This document shows positions 31,690-39,096 of a stretch of DNA of 39,096 bases, piece by piece. The position numbers were made by a program, and so were the translations under genes. Every line of letters starts with the position of its first letter. Within the stretch, counting starts at the first letter, position 1. The notes beneath the pieces are model-generated. The model saw nothing but the letters and a program-made list of their open reading frames with translations, had not been told where the DNA came from and did not search any database. The stretch comes from JABMRW01 sp964396965 (GTDB lineage Bacteria > Chloroflexota > Dehalococcoidia > Dehalococcoidales > BS750m-G39): assembly GCA_964396965.1 (NCBI GenBank), contig CAYNGD010000017.1, forward strand, positions 1 to 39,096. Reading direction: 5' to 3'.

Positions 31690-32671
31690 CGCCGGGCTCC
31701 CCCCGCCGGAAAAGGCTCGAAAAACTATAGCTCAGGTAGCCGCCGGCAACGCCGGAAAGGACGACGGCCAATACCCAGAGCCGGCGCCAGGCGGTAGCCG
31801 GCTGGCGGAACAACCCCCCCGCTGTCCGCAACCCGAGCCTAAACAGGATATGGCGCAGCAGCTCGTACTCGGTGGCCAGCACCTTCTCTTTTTCACCGTT
31901 GCCACGATACCAGCGGTTAAGCATCGCCTTGGCGTAGCCCTCCCAGTAAGCCCGCCGCGCCAGAAAGCTGGTGCTCAGACGGTAGCCATAGACCTTGTGC
32001 CCAACCCGGACGTTGGGGTCATAGACAATGCGCTGGCCGGTGGCCCGCTTCACCCGGAGGCAGAACTCGGTCTCCTGGGCCGCCGGCTGCTGCCAGTCGC
32101 TCTTGCCCCACCCCTCCCCGGCCAGGCTGCTCTTAAAACGCCCGCACTTATCAAAGGCCTCTCTCCGGAAAGAGAGGTTGGTGCAGAAGCCGTTCCTGAC
32201 CTCGGTCCTCTCCGCAAACTGCCGGTAGGTGCAGGAAAATACCCAGTAGAGCTCATGAGGAAACCAATCCATAGATTTGTCCTGCCAGAGGGGCAGGACG
32301 GGGCCGGTAACGCCGATTACCGACCTGTCCTCGCTATAGACCTTCACCGTCCGCTCCACCCAGTCCGGAAAAGGGATGGCGTCGTCATCAACGAAGGCGA
32401 TAATCTCGCCCCTGGCCTCAGCCAGGGCCAGGTTGCGGGAGGGGTAAGAGCCCCACTCCCCCTGGTTAAAAAGCACCTTCATATTGGGGTAGCCCTTATC
32501 GGCGATATATCTTTCAATACTTTCGGCCAGCTCGGGCCGCCTCTCGGCGACAACCAGGGTCTCGGTGTTCTTATAGCTCTGGGCGTTCAGGCTGTCCAGC
32601 AGCTCGGTGACGTCTTTAAGTCTGTCCGGGGTGTAGGCGGTGGTTATGATGGATACCAGCGGGCTTTTCAC
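31682..32671 (-). CDS. GT2 family glycosyltransferase
   Basis: The 329-residue protein opens VSIITTAYTPDRLKDVTELLDSLNAQSYKNTETLVV and has the metal motif DDD in IIAFVDDDAIPFPDW, then CTNLSFRREAFDKCG and ETEFCLRVK, the catalytic acid region of family GT2. A C-terminal hydrophobic helix (LWVLAVVLSGVAGGYLSYSF) may anchor it to the membrane. It adds a sugar to a growing glycan on the cytoplasmic face. Starts and stops overlap neighbours (4 bp and 8 bp), marking a tight operon. Confidence 0.9.
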   Translation of the reverse strand: MKSPLVSIITTAYTPDRLKDVTELLDSLNAQSYKNTETLVVAERRPELAESIERYIADKGYPNMKVLFNQGEWGSYPSRNLALAEARGEIIAFVDDDAIPFPDWVERTVKVYSEDRSVIGVTGPVLPLWQDKSMDWFPHELYWVFSCTYRQFAERTEVRNGFCTNLSFRREAFDKCGRFKSSLAGEGWGKSDWQQPAAQETEFCLRVKRATGQRIVYDPNVRVGHKVYGYRLSTSFLARRAYWEGYAKAMLNRWYRGNGEKEKVLATEYELLRHILFRLGLRTAGGLFRQPATAWRRLWVLAVVLSGVAGGYLSYSFSSLFRRGEPGGG

Positions 32672-33375
32672 TTGGCTTTCTCCAGGCGGCGGAACCTCCT
32701 GGTTACCAGCGCCCAGCCAATGCGGGTGCCGTCCCGCAGCGACCTCAGCTTGGGCGGGCTGTGGCGCCGGCGGTAATTGACGGGAACCTCGGCCAGTTTA
32801 TAGCCCCTCCTGGCCATCTGGCTGAATATCTCGGCCTCCAGGTCAAAGGCGGTTGCCCTTAACTTTAAATTCTTTATCACCTCCCCCCGCAGGCCCCAGA
32901 AGCCGGAGCAGACATCGCTTATCCTCTTGCCGTAGAAAACGGTGGCTATCAGGCTGAGCAGGTAGTTGCCCACCAGGTTAAGCCGGCTCATCGCTCCCTT
33001 CTCCCGCCGCCCCCGCATCCGCGAGCCGATAACGGCCTGATGGCTCTCCAGCAGCTTGAGCATATCGGGGATATAGCCGGCGGGATAGGTGTAGTCGGCG
33101 TCGAGCATAAAGACAAAGTCGGCCTCCGCAGAAGCTAGCGCCTGGCTCACGGCGACGCCCTTGCCCCGCCGCCGCTCAACAATAATATCGGCGCCTTTCT
33201 TCCGGGCAATCTCCCTGGTCCGGTCGGTGCTGTTACCGTCAACCACCAGCAGCCTAACTTTATACCCCGCCCCCTCCAGCGCTTTCCGGGGTATCTCGTC
33301 AATCACCCGGCCGATGGTCGGCTCCTCGTTTAGGGTGGGCAGAATGATTAAGATTTCCGGCTGGCTCACACTCAT
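32668..33375 (-). CDS. GT2 polyprenyl-phosphate glycosyltransferase (DPM1-like)
   Basis: The 235-residue protein has ILIILPTLNEEPTIGRVIDEIP, the acid pair in LLVVDGNSTDRT, the DxD-like motif MLDADYTYPAGYIP, and EVPVNYRRR, close to dolichyl-phosphate mannose synthases without a membrane domain. It likely makes a lipid-linked sugar, the donor for the GT-C enzyme at 24436. It is the first gene of the operon running down to 28544. The ribosome binding site upstream is weak. Confidence 0.88.
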   Translation of the reverse strand: MSVSQPEILIILPTLNEEPTIGRVIDEIPRKALEGAGYKVRLLVVDGNSTDRTREIARKKGADIIVERRRGKGVAVSQALASAEADFVFMLDADYTYPAGYIPDMLKLLESHQAVIGSRMRGRREKGAMSRLNLVGNYLLSLIATVFYGKRISDVCSGFWGLRGEVIKNLKLRATAFDLEAEIFSQMARRGYKLAEVPVNYRRRHSPPKLRSLRDGTRIGWALVTRRFRRLEKAK

Positions 33376-33448
33376 TTTGTGGAACTAGTATAAAGGTTTT
33401 ACCCTATCGGGTAAAGGGCGGGAGAATATTGACAACGAGGGGGAGAAT

Positions 33449-34363
33449 ATGACAAGTTATAGTGTCCGGTCACGGAGCCAAAATTTGAAGCTAATCATCA
33501 ACCTTACGCCAACGGGTATGATTCCCACCAAGGAGATGACGCCCCACGTCCCGGTCAGCGTCCAGGAGATTATCGAGGACATGCACCAGGCGGTGGAGGT
33601 GGGCATCACCATGGTTCATCTGCACGCCCGCGATGAGAAGACCGGGGAGCCGACCTATAAGGCCGAGGTATATGAGAAGCTCATCGCCGGCATACGCCGC
33701 TTCGCCCCCGAACTGATTATCGGCGTCTCTTTGAGCGGGCGCACCTTCAGCCAGTTCGAGAAGCGGGCCGAGGTCTTGAAGCTGGAAGGCGGGCTCAAGC
33801 CGGACATGGGCAGCCTCACTCTAAGCTCGGTGAACTTCAATAAGCAGGCCAGCGTCAATGCCCCCGACATGATACAGGCCCTGGCCCGGGAGATAAAGCG
33901 CCGCGGCGTGCTGGCCGAGCTGGAGGCCTTCGATTCGGGGATGATAAACTACGCCAGATACCTTGAGGAAAAGGGGCTGCTGGAGCCGCCGCACTATTTC
34001 AACCTGATACTGGGCAACATCGCCTGCGCCCAGGCCGACCTCCTGCACGCCAGCGTGATGATTCGAGACTTGCCCCCAAACTCTTACTGGTCTCTGGGCG
34101 GGGTGGGCGACTACCAGCTGATGATGAACTCCATCGCCGTCGCCAGCGGTGGCGGGGTGAGGGTGGGCCTGGAGGACGACATCTGGTACGACCCCGCCCG
34201 CACCCGCTTGGCCCGTAATATAGAGCTGGTGCGCCGCATCCACCGTCTGGCCGAGGCCAACGAGAGGGAGGTTATGACCCCCGGAGAGCTGAGAAAACTA
34301 CTACGCTTAAAGGCGGGCAACGGCCGCTACGGAAGGGTCTATAAGAAAACTGATCGACCCTAG
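33449..34363 (+). CDS. BKACE (DUF849) beta-keto acid cleavage enzyme
   Basis: ATG follows GAGGGGGAGA. The 304-residue TIM-barrel protein begins IINLTPTGMIPTKEMTPHVP and has the zinc pair His57 and His59 in MVHLHARD, an ELEAFDSGM segment, LGGVGDYQLMMN, and GLEDDIWYD with the conserved Glu. BKACE enzymes condense a beta-keto acid with acetyl-CoA to give acetoacetate and a CoA ester; the substrate cannot be read from sequence here. It is flanked by a glycosyltransferase operon and acyltransferase-like genes, and overlaps the convergent gene by 4 bp. It lacks the usual acyl-CoA neighbours. Confidence 0.88.
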   Translation: MTSYSVRSRSQNLKLIINLTPTGMIPTKEMTPHVPVSVQEIIEDMHQAVEVGITMVHLHARDEKTGEPTYKAEVYEKLIAGIRRFAPELIIGVSLSGRTFSQFEKRAEVLKLEGGLKPDMGSLTLSSVNFNKQASVNAPDMIQALAREIKRRGVLAELEAFDSGMINYARYLEEKGLLEPPHYFNLILGNIACAQADLLHASVMIRDLPPNSYWSLGGVGDYQLMMNSIAVASGGGVRVGLEDDIWYDPARTRLARNIELVRRIHRLAEANEREVMTPGELRKLLRLKAGNGRYGRVYKKTDRP

Positions 34364-35571
34364 CCCCGCCTCAGCCTGTCCAGTTTTTCGGCCAATCCCA
34401 TCTTCTTGAGCTCTTTTCGCTCTCTTCTTCTTATCGACAATATAGCGTAAATTTCCCTCAGGCTATACTGCCTTACGTCCCAGAGCCGCAGAAAGAGGCG
34501 TACAAGTTTCAGGCGCAGCCCCGGCAGGAAGCCCCGCTTGATGACAGTGACACGCATATACCTCCGGGCGGCTCTGGTCCAGTAGAACTTGTAGGGCTCG
34601 TCGCCCTGCAGGAAATCAAACTCGGTCAGATTCTGGCCGATGGCCTCCTTTATCATCTGCATCTGGTGCAGCTGCCCCACGCTGTACTTTGAATAGCCGA
34701 TATCGCGTCCGGCGGCGATAAAATATAACCTCCGGTGGAAGAGACAGCCGTAAAGGGTGGACACCAGTCGGCCATCCACGCTCATTGAGGAGAAATAAAG
34801 CCAGCCCTTTTTAAAGAACTTCCAGGCCACCTCCCGGTAGAACTCCCTGACCCTGGGGTCAGCAAAGCTGCCGCTGATACCCACCGCCCGCCAACGCTCC
34901 TGGTGCAACTCAAAGAAGCGGTTTAAGCTCGCCTCCAGAGAAGCGGCGTCGCCCGGCCTGAAGCTGACCGCGCCGTGTTCCTTCTCCAGCTTTCGCAACA
35001 TCCTGCTCAGCGTCCTCCGCCTTTTCCCCCCCAGCCAGCCGGAATACTCCTCCCAGGATGACGGCAGGTCAAGGTAGGGTGCCAGCGTCTTCACCCTTTC
35101 CTCGAAGGCTAAATCTCCAGAAAGCCGGGCCAGGCCACTTTTCAGCGCTTTGAGGAACCGGCTGTCGTCGGGCATCAAGGAAAGCCTCAGGATAAGGCCA
35201 ACCCCGTGCAGATTCTGCTTAAGGTAGTCCAGCAGGGCGGCTATAACCTCCTCGCGGTCCTCCGGCAGCATCAGCCCCACGAAGTTAGAGCTCGTCCCGC
35301 CGATGGACTCCAGGACACCCAGCTTAAAAGGCCCCAGCCGGTACTCGTTCCTCACCAGGGGCACAATGCCGATGACCCGCCCACCTCTCTCCACCAGCAG
35401 CAGGTTCAATCTCAGGCCCTCCCCAAGGTGCCGCCAGCGAGTGGCCAGCCACTCATGGCTCAGGTACATGGTACTCTCCTCGCGGCATTCCTCCAGGAGG
35501 CTGTCCCAGACCGGGGCCAGAGACTCAAACCCTGCGGGTTCGGTGACCACCCTTACCGTAGCTCTGCTCAT
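34360..35571 (-). CDS. GNAT-like acyltransferase (BioF2/CelD-like)
   Basis: The 403-residue protein is made of two GNAT-like halves: the first with SLAPVWDSLLEECREESTMYLSHEWLATRWRHLG and VERGGRVIGIVPLVR, the second with ELHQERWRAVGISGSFADPRVREFYREVAW and GRLVSTLYGCLFHRRLYFIAAGRD, the double-domain pattern of Acetyltransf_6 proteins tied to exopolysaccharide. It probably transfers an acyl or amino-acyl group. Its start overlaps the end of the GNAT gene by 4 bp. A basic C-terminal tail with RRRERKELKKMG may bind a polyanion. Confidence 0.82.
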   Translation of the reverse strand: MSRATVRVVTEPAGFESLAPVWDSLLEECREESTMYLSHEWLATRWRHLGEGLRLNLLLVERGGRVIGIVPLVRNEYRLGPFKLGVLESIGGTSSNFVGLMLPEDREEVIAALLDYLKQNLHGVGLILRLSLMPDDSRFLKALKSGLARLSGDLAFEERVKTLAPYLDLPSSWEEYSGWLGGKRRRTLSRMLRKLEKEHGAVSFRPGDAASLEASLNRFFELHQERWRAVGISGSFADPRVREFYREVAWKFFKKGWLYFSSMSVDGRLVSTLYGCLFHRRLYFIAAGRDIGYSKYSVGQLHQMQMIKEAIGQNLTEFDFLQGDEPYKFYWTRAARRYMRVTVIKRGFLPGLRLKLVRLFLRLWDVRQYSLREIYAILSIRRRERKELKKMGLAEKLDRLRRG

Positions 35572-36242
35572 TTTGCCGGAGACCCCTTAATCGGCCTTTC
35601 CCGCCAGGACTGCCACCACAGGACTTTCAGATAGCGGGCTTTGGCGTAAACTTCAGGCCCGAACCGGGCGTGCGCCTTCCGAGAGCCAATATTACCCACC
35701 ACCACCGCATTCCGCGAAGAGGTAAAGCCCTTCTCCCTCAAAAACTCGAACCGCTTGAAATAGCCGTAGACCATCAGTCCCCTCCCCCGGTAGGCGGGGT
35801 GCGTCCAGGTGCCCCCGGTGCACCCCTGTCCATCGGCAAAATTGACCCGGTAGGGCAGGGAGTCGAAGGTATCTTTGGCTTCTTGGTTCATCGCCAGCCA
35901 GCCGATATGGGCCAGCCTGCCGTCGATGAAAAAACAGAAGGCCACCGCCCCTTTTTCCAGACCCCTCCTGCCATTGGGATGGTGCGAGCCGAAGTCAAAG
36001 CCGGCGGCGGCCAGCTCATCGGCCTGCCGGCGGTTGGTCACTACCTCAAGGGTGAAGTCCCCGCCTTCAGGTAAAAAATCGGCCTCGTTTCTGGCCTTAA
36101 TGGTATGCTGGTAGAGGTAAACGCTCTGGTAGCGGAAGAGGTAGCCCAGCAGAAAGATGAACCCCCGCCCCAGCAGGGGCAGCAGCCCTTCCGTTTGGAG
36201 GATTTCCCTGGCCCTCCCCAGCCAGAAGCCCGGACTAGCCAT
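35568..36242 (-). CDS. GNAT-like acetyltransferase
   Basis: The 224-residue product begins with a hydrophobic patch (LLPLLGRGFIFLLGYLF) and then a GNAT-type fold: AVAFCFFIDGRLAHIGWLAMNQEA and TGGTWTHPAYRGRGLMVYGYFKRFEFLREKG, the acetyl-CoA loop (RGRG). Its role in the glycan locus is probably modification of a sugar or of an outer-membrane lipid. It is 23 bp behind the geranylgeranyl-reductase-like gene. The start has weak upstream signals. Confidence 0.75.
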   Translation of the reverse strand: MASPGFWLGRAREILQTEGLLPLLGRGFIFLLGYLFRYQSVYLYQHTIKARNEADFLPEGGDFTLEVVTNRRQADELAAAGFDFGSHHPNGRRGLEKGAVAFCFFIDGRLAHIGWLAMNQEAKDTFDSLPYRVNFADGQGCTGGTWTHPAYRGRGLMVYGYFKRFEFLREKGFTSSRNAVVVGNIGSRKAHARFGPEVYAKARYLKVLWWQSWRERPIKGSPAK

Positions 36243-36265
36243 TATCGCCCCCTTAGAGAAGCCTT

Positions 36266-37402
36266 TTATTGAGTCAGCAGCCAGCCGGCCATCTTGAGCA
36301 GGAGGCGGCTGTGCCAGTCGAAGGAGAAGTTGCCGTCGGCGATAAGCTCCGGCAGCCCCTTTCGGCCAGCCAGCCGGAACAGGCGGTCGAGGCGGCTATT
36401 GCTCAAGCCAGCCATCAGATTCCGGGCCCAGTAGCCGATAGCCAGCTCCCGGCTCAATCTGGCCCGCCATTTCCGCTCATAGACGGAGAGGGCTTTAGCC
36501 GAAAAGTCGCCGGCCTCAAGGGCCTGCTTGAGTACCCCGGCGGCGATGTCGGCGCACAGCAGCCCGTAATAGACGCCGCCGCCGGTGGTCGGCTTTACCT
36601 GCCCCGCCGCTTCGCCCACCACCAGCACCCGCTCGGCGTAGCTGCGGGGCAGCGGTCTTAAGGGGACGATATCATAGCTGGGGGCCGCTTGGTTGGAGAT
36701 TATCCTACCCTGAGAAGAGAGCGCTTTAAGCAGGTTTTCCAGTGAGCTGTCAGCCTGGCCGCGGGTGAGCAGGCCGGCCAGTCCCCGGCCCGGGGTGGTC
36801 GGCACCAGCCAGGCAAAGCCGCCCGGGGCCAGCTTCTGGTCAAAGTAGATTTCTACCTCATCGACGCCGCTGGTAGCCACCTGAACCTGAGCGCCGAGGA
36901 GGAAGTGCTTTATCTCCCCCAGCCCCAGCCTGGCCGGTAAATTGGAACCGAAGCCGGTGGCGATGACGGCAGCCTTGGCCTGGAGGACGCTCGCCTCGGC
37001 CTGACCATTGGCCGTCACCTCGACGCCGTCGGGCTTAACCGAAATATCGCTGGCTCTGACTCCGAAAAGGTAGCCAGCACCGCTGGCCTGGGCCATTTCC
37101 GTCAGGTGGGCGTTAAGACGGGCCCGGTCAACGACAGCGGCCACGGGGGAAGGGCGGCAGAACCTGAGGTATTCCCCGGAGGGAGAGAGGAACCTGGCCG
37201 AGCTGGCCTGCCTCAAGACCAGACCGTTACCCAGGCCGAAGGCGTTCAGACACTCCTGGCTGAGGATGCCGGTACAGCAGATGCCGTCACCAGAAGGGAG
37301 GTTCTTCTCAACAACAGCCACGCTATAGCCAAGCTGACTCAAACGGTAGGCGATGCGGCTACCCGCCGGACCGGCGCCAATGATTATGATGTCGTGCAGC
37401 AT
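36266..37402 (-). CDS. geranylgeranyl-reductase-family flavoprotein
   Basis: The 378-residue protein has an FAD Rossmann start DIIIIGAGPAGSRIAYRLSQL and a family-typical GDGICCTGILSQECLNAFGL, PVAAVVDRARLNAHL and the second FAD motif LVVGEAAGQVKPTTGGGVYYG. Family members saturate isoprenoid double bonds on lipids or quinones, or act as other hydride transferases. The CTG-like cysteine pair replaces the usual CGG. Its start is 32 bp from the stop of a C2H2-like gene. A function in lipid or quinone metabolism is likely. Confidence 0.87.
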   Translation of the reverse strand: MLHDIIIIGAGPAGSRIAYRLSQLGYSVAVVEKNLPSGDGICCTGILSQECLNAFGLGNGLVLRQASSARFLSPSGEYLRFCRPSPVAAVVDRARLNAHLTEMAQASGAGYLFGVRASDISVKPDGVEVTANGQAEASVLQAKAAVIATGFGSNLPARLGLGEIKHFLLGAQVQVATSGVDEVEIYFDQKLAPGGFAWLVPTTPGRGLAGLLTRGQADSSLENLLKALSSQGRIISNQAAPSYDIVPLRPLPRSYAERVLVVGEAAGQVKPTTGGGVYYGLLCADIAAGVLKQALEAGDFSAKALSVYERKWRARLSRELAIGYWARNLMAGLSNSRLDRLFRLAGRKGLPELIADGNFSFDWHSRLLLKMAGWLLTQ

Positions 37403-37434
37403 CAGCCATCAATTGCAATAAAGCGGTAGAGACG

Positions 37435-37656
37435 TTAGTCCTTGACCTTGGTCTCTTTCTCCAGCACCTCGGCCAGGGCCTTAAAACCCTCGCCGCCGAA
37501 GGACTTAAACTGCAAGGCAAGCAGCTCCGAATACTTGAAGCCCTTGGAGGTAATCCAGTCCCGGTGCACCTTATCCCCCCGCCCGATCATATGGCGGGCC
37601 AGGTCAAGGGCGCTCTTGTTAGAAATCTTATTACACACTGGGCAGTGATAACTCAT
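37435..37656 (-). CDS. C2H2-like zinc mini-protein (73 aa)
   Basis: ATG follows GGGAGGT 4 bp upstream. The 73-residue product, starting MSYHCPVCNKISNKS, has Cys5, Cys8, His22 and His31, a possible C2H2-like zinc site with an unusual spacing, followed by a helix-rich tail (SFGGEGFKALAEVLEK). It is 15 bp behind the molybdenum hydroxylase gene and in the same direction. A role is not known; similar small proteins may regulate or assist metalloenzymes. Confidence 0.65.
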   Translation of the reverse strand: MSYHCPVCNKISNKSALDLARHMIGRGDKVHRDWITSKGFKYSELLALQFKSFGGEGFKALAEVLEKETKVKD

Positions 37657-37671
37657 GGTAAACCTCCCGCC

Positions 37672-39096
37672 TTATTTCTTAGCCTTCTTTTGCTTCTCCT
37701 TGAGAGCGCGAAGAACCTTCTCCGGGGTTATGGGCAGGTCATTGATTCTGACGCCCACTGCCTTATAGACGGCGTTGCCGATAGCGCCGGCGGTGGGGTT
37801 GGTCAACCCCTCACCGGCCTCCTTGGCGCCGAAGGGCCCCTCCGGCTCAAAGGTATCAATCTCCAGAATCTTGGTCTCCGGCATATCCAGGGAGCGGATG
37901 AGCTTGTAGTCGGCGATGGAGGGGTTAAGTATCTTACCCTCGTCCATGGGCTGGTCTTCACAGAAGCCGTAGCCCCCGGCCATCATGATAGCCCCTTCCA
38001 GCTGCCCCTCAATGCCCACCGGGTTGATGACGGTACCGCTCTCGTGGGCGGTGGTAACGTTGACCAGCTTATAGCGGCCCGTCTCCGGGTCGACGGCCAC
38101 CTCCGCCGCCTGCACGCCGAAGCTGTAAGCGGGGGAAATCATCCCCTTGCGGTGGGGGGTATAGTAGCCCCGCCCCATGATGGCGTTGCCGTCCTTGCCC
38201 CTTATCGCCCCTTTAACGATGTCAAAGTAGGAGACGCCCCTCTCCGGGCGGTCCACCAGGTGCACCCAGCGGTCTTTGATATCCAGGTCGTAGACGATGT
38301 TAGCCCCCATCTTGGCGGCGGCGAACTCCAGAAGCTGGCGTTTGCAGTCGGCGGCGGCCCTCTTAACGGCGTTGCCGTTCATCAGCGTCTCCCGGCTGCC
38401 CCAGGAACCCAGGTCGGGCGGGCAGATGCCGGTGTCGCCGGAGAATATCCTCACATCCTCTAATCTAACCCCAAGCTCCTCGGCGGCAATCATGCTCAGG
38501 GTGGTGTTGGAGCCCTGGCCGATATCGCAGGCACCGGTATAGACATCGACCTTGCCGTCAACGTTTATCCTGATTACCGCCGCCGAGAAGGCGTAGGGGG
38601 TGTTAAACCAGTTAAAGATACCGCCGGACATAAAGCCGTAGGCGGATACGCCGATGCCGTGGTTGGGGGGCAGCTTGCCCCGCCCCTTGATGTGCTCCTC
38701 GATCTTGTCCAGGCACTGGTGCAGCCCGCAGCTCTGGATAAGGGCCTGGCCGGGAACCTCGTAGTTGGGGGTCATCCCGTTCTTGCGCCTGATTTCTATC
38801 GGGTCTATCCCCAGGTCATCGGCCATCATGTCCAGCTGGGACTCGCCGACGAAGGTGGACTGGGGAGCGCCGAAGCCACGCATGGCCGAGCTCGGCTCGG
38901 TATTGGTATAGACCCGGTAGCCGTCGTAGCGGTAGTTGGGGAACTTATAGGGGAAAGATGAGAAGAATCCGGTAAGATAGAGAGCGGTCGCCCCCATGGC
39001 GGTATAGGCACCGCCCTCGGTAATAACCCGCACCTCTTTGGCCAGCAGGGTGCCGTCCTTCTTGGCGCCCAGCTTGAGGGCGTAGTACATCGGGGT
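37672..39096 (-). CDS. molybdenum hydroxylase large subunit, 3' part (truncated by window edge)
   Basis: The frame continues to the right edge, so the N-terminal part is outside the window; about 475 residues are visible of a usual 700-800. Xanthine dehydrogenase-family features are present: SAMRGFGAPQ (Moco region), GACDIGQGSNTT with the conserved Gln, GSRETLMNGNAV and the active-site glutamate in GAKEAGEGLTNP. The protein hydroxylates an aromatic or N-heterocyclic substrate or acts as an aldehyde dehydrogenase; no substrate is fixed by sequence. Small and medium subunit genes would be expected beyond the edge. It is followed by a mini-protein and a flavoprotein in one apparent operon. Confidence 0.9.
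   Translation of the reverse strand, partial: TPMYYALKLGAKKDGTLLAKEVRVITEGGAYTAMGATALYLTGFFSSFPYKFPNYRYDGYRVYTNTEPSSAMRGFGAPQSTFVGESQLDMMADDLGIDPIEIRRKNGMTPNYEVPGQALIQSCGLHQCLDKIEEHIKGRGKLPPNHGIGVSAYGFMSGGIFNWFNTPYAFSAAVIRINVDGKVDVYTGACDIGQGSNTTLSMIAAEELGVRLEDVRIFSGDTGICPPDLGSWGSRETLMNGNAVKRAAADCKRQLLEFAAAKMGANIVYDLDIKDRWVHLVDRPERGVSYFDIVKGAIRGKDGNAIMGRGYYTPHRKGMISPAYSFGVQAAEVAVDPETGRYKLVNVTTAHESGTVINPVGIEGQLEGAIMMAGGYGFCEDQPMDEGKILNPSIADYKLIRSLDMPETKILEIDTFEPEGPFGAKEAGEGLTNPTAGAIGNAVYKAVGVRINDLPITPEKVLRALKEKQKKAKK

Noticed and set aside
31613..32776. 387-codon plus-strand open frame opposite the glycosyltransferases
   Set aside because: It is antisense to two well-supported GT genes and rich in Pro/Gly/Arg, as expected of a GC-rich shadow.
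1..39096. CRISPR arrays, complete tRNA or rRNA genes
   Set aside because: No regularly spaced short repeats and no complete cloverleaf or rRNA sequence were seen on either strand when read by eye.

Overview
The window looks like bacterial chromosome, most plausibly from an anaerobic Chloroflexota-type (Dehalococcoidia-like) organism. The hints are a fused ETF beta-alpha gene beside an ETF-quinone oxidoreductase, a BKACE (DUF849) enzyme, DUF1616 and DUF5679 proteins, a multi-PAS kinase with an HD-GYP regulator, and GC-rich backbone genes. This placement is an inference from gene content; no rRNA or complete tRNA is present to confirm it.

The first ~8.2-9.6 kb is clearly more AT-rich and behaves like an accessory island. 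It holds a degraded tRNA-like 3' end, a MarR-regulated DHA2 efflux pump flanked by two ~275-bp direct repeats (each ending in a short ORF), an HtrA-type lipoprotein protease, small zinc-ribbon and unknown genes, and an IS1182-family insertion sequence with recognisable terminal inverted repeats that has cut into a neighbouring gene. A third, diverged copy of the repeat's ~120-bp leader ends exactly at the start codon of a DUF1326 gene at 8902. Gene debris is common here (an SDR fragment, an FMN-reductase fragment, a decayed reading frame behind the gene at 5464).

From ~9.6 kb the DNA is GC-rich. 9.6-11.9 kb carries a small membrane protein, a methyltransferase, a PrsW-type intramembrane protease split by an in-frame TAG, and a HEAT-repeat protein. 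12.0-15.5 kb is an electron-transfer module: a fused ETF beta-alpha gene overlapping an ETF-QO-like gene with an extra cysteine cluster. 15.7-21.4 kb is a signalling operon: MerR-type HTH protein, a very large PAS/GAF histidine kinase (also split by an in-frame TAG), and three response regulators, one with an HD-GYP-like domain whose GYP motif is altered. 21.4-23.5 kb has a long Ala/Glu-rich coiled-coil protein, a methyltransferase and a DUF5679 mini-protein.

23.6-36.2 kb is mostly a surface-glycan locus: a GT-C membrane glycosyltransferase with a DUF1616 partner, a sugar nucleotidyltransferase, a radical SAM/SPASM enzyme with a methyltransferase, a Gfo/Idh/MocA dehydrogenase, a Wzx-like flippase, three glycosyltransferases and two acyltransferase-like proteins, with a BKACE gene embedded. 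36.3-39.1 kb holds a geranylgeranyl-reductase-like flavoprotein, a C2H2-like mini-protein and the 3' part of a molybdenum hydroxylase large subunit that runs off the right edge.

Most noteworthy are the paired in-frame amber codons, the repeated leader/short-ORF element, and the modified ETF-QO. None of these can be settled without searches or raw reads.
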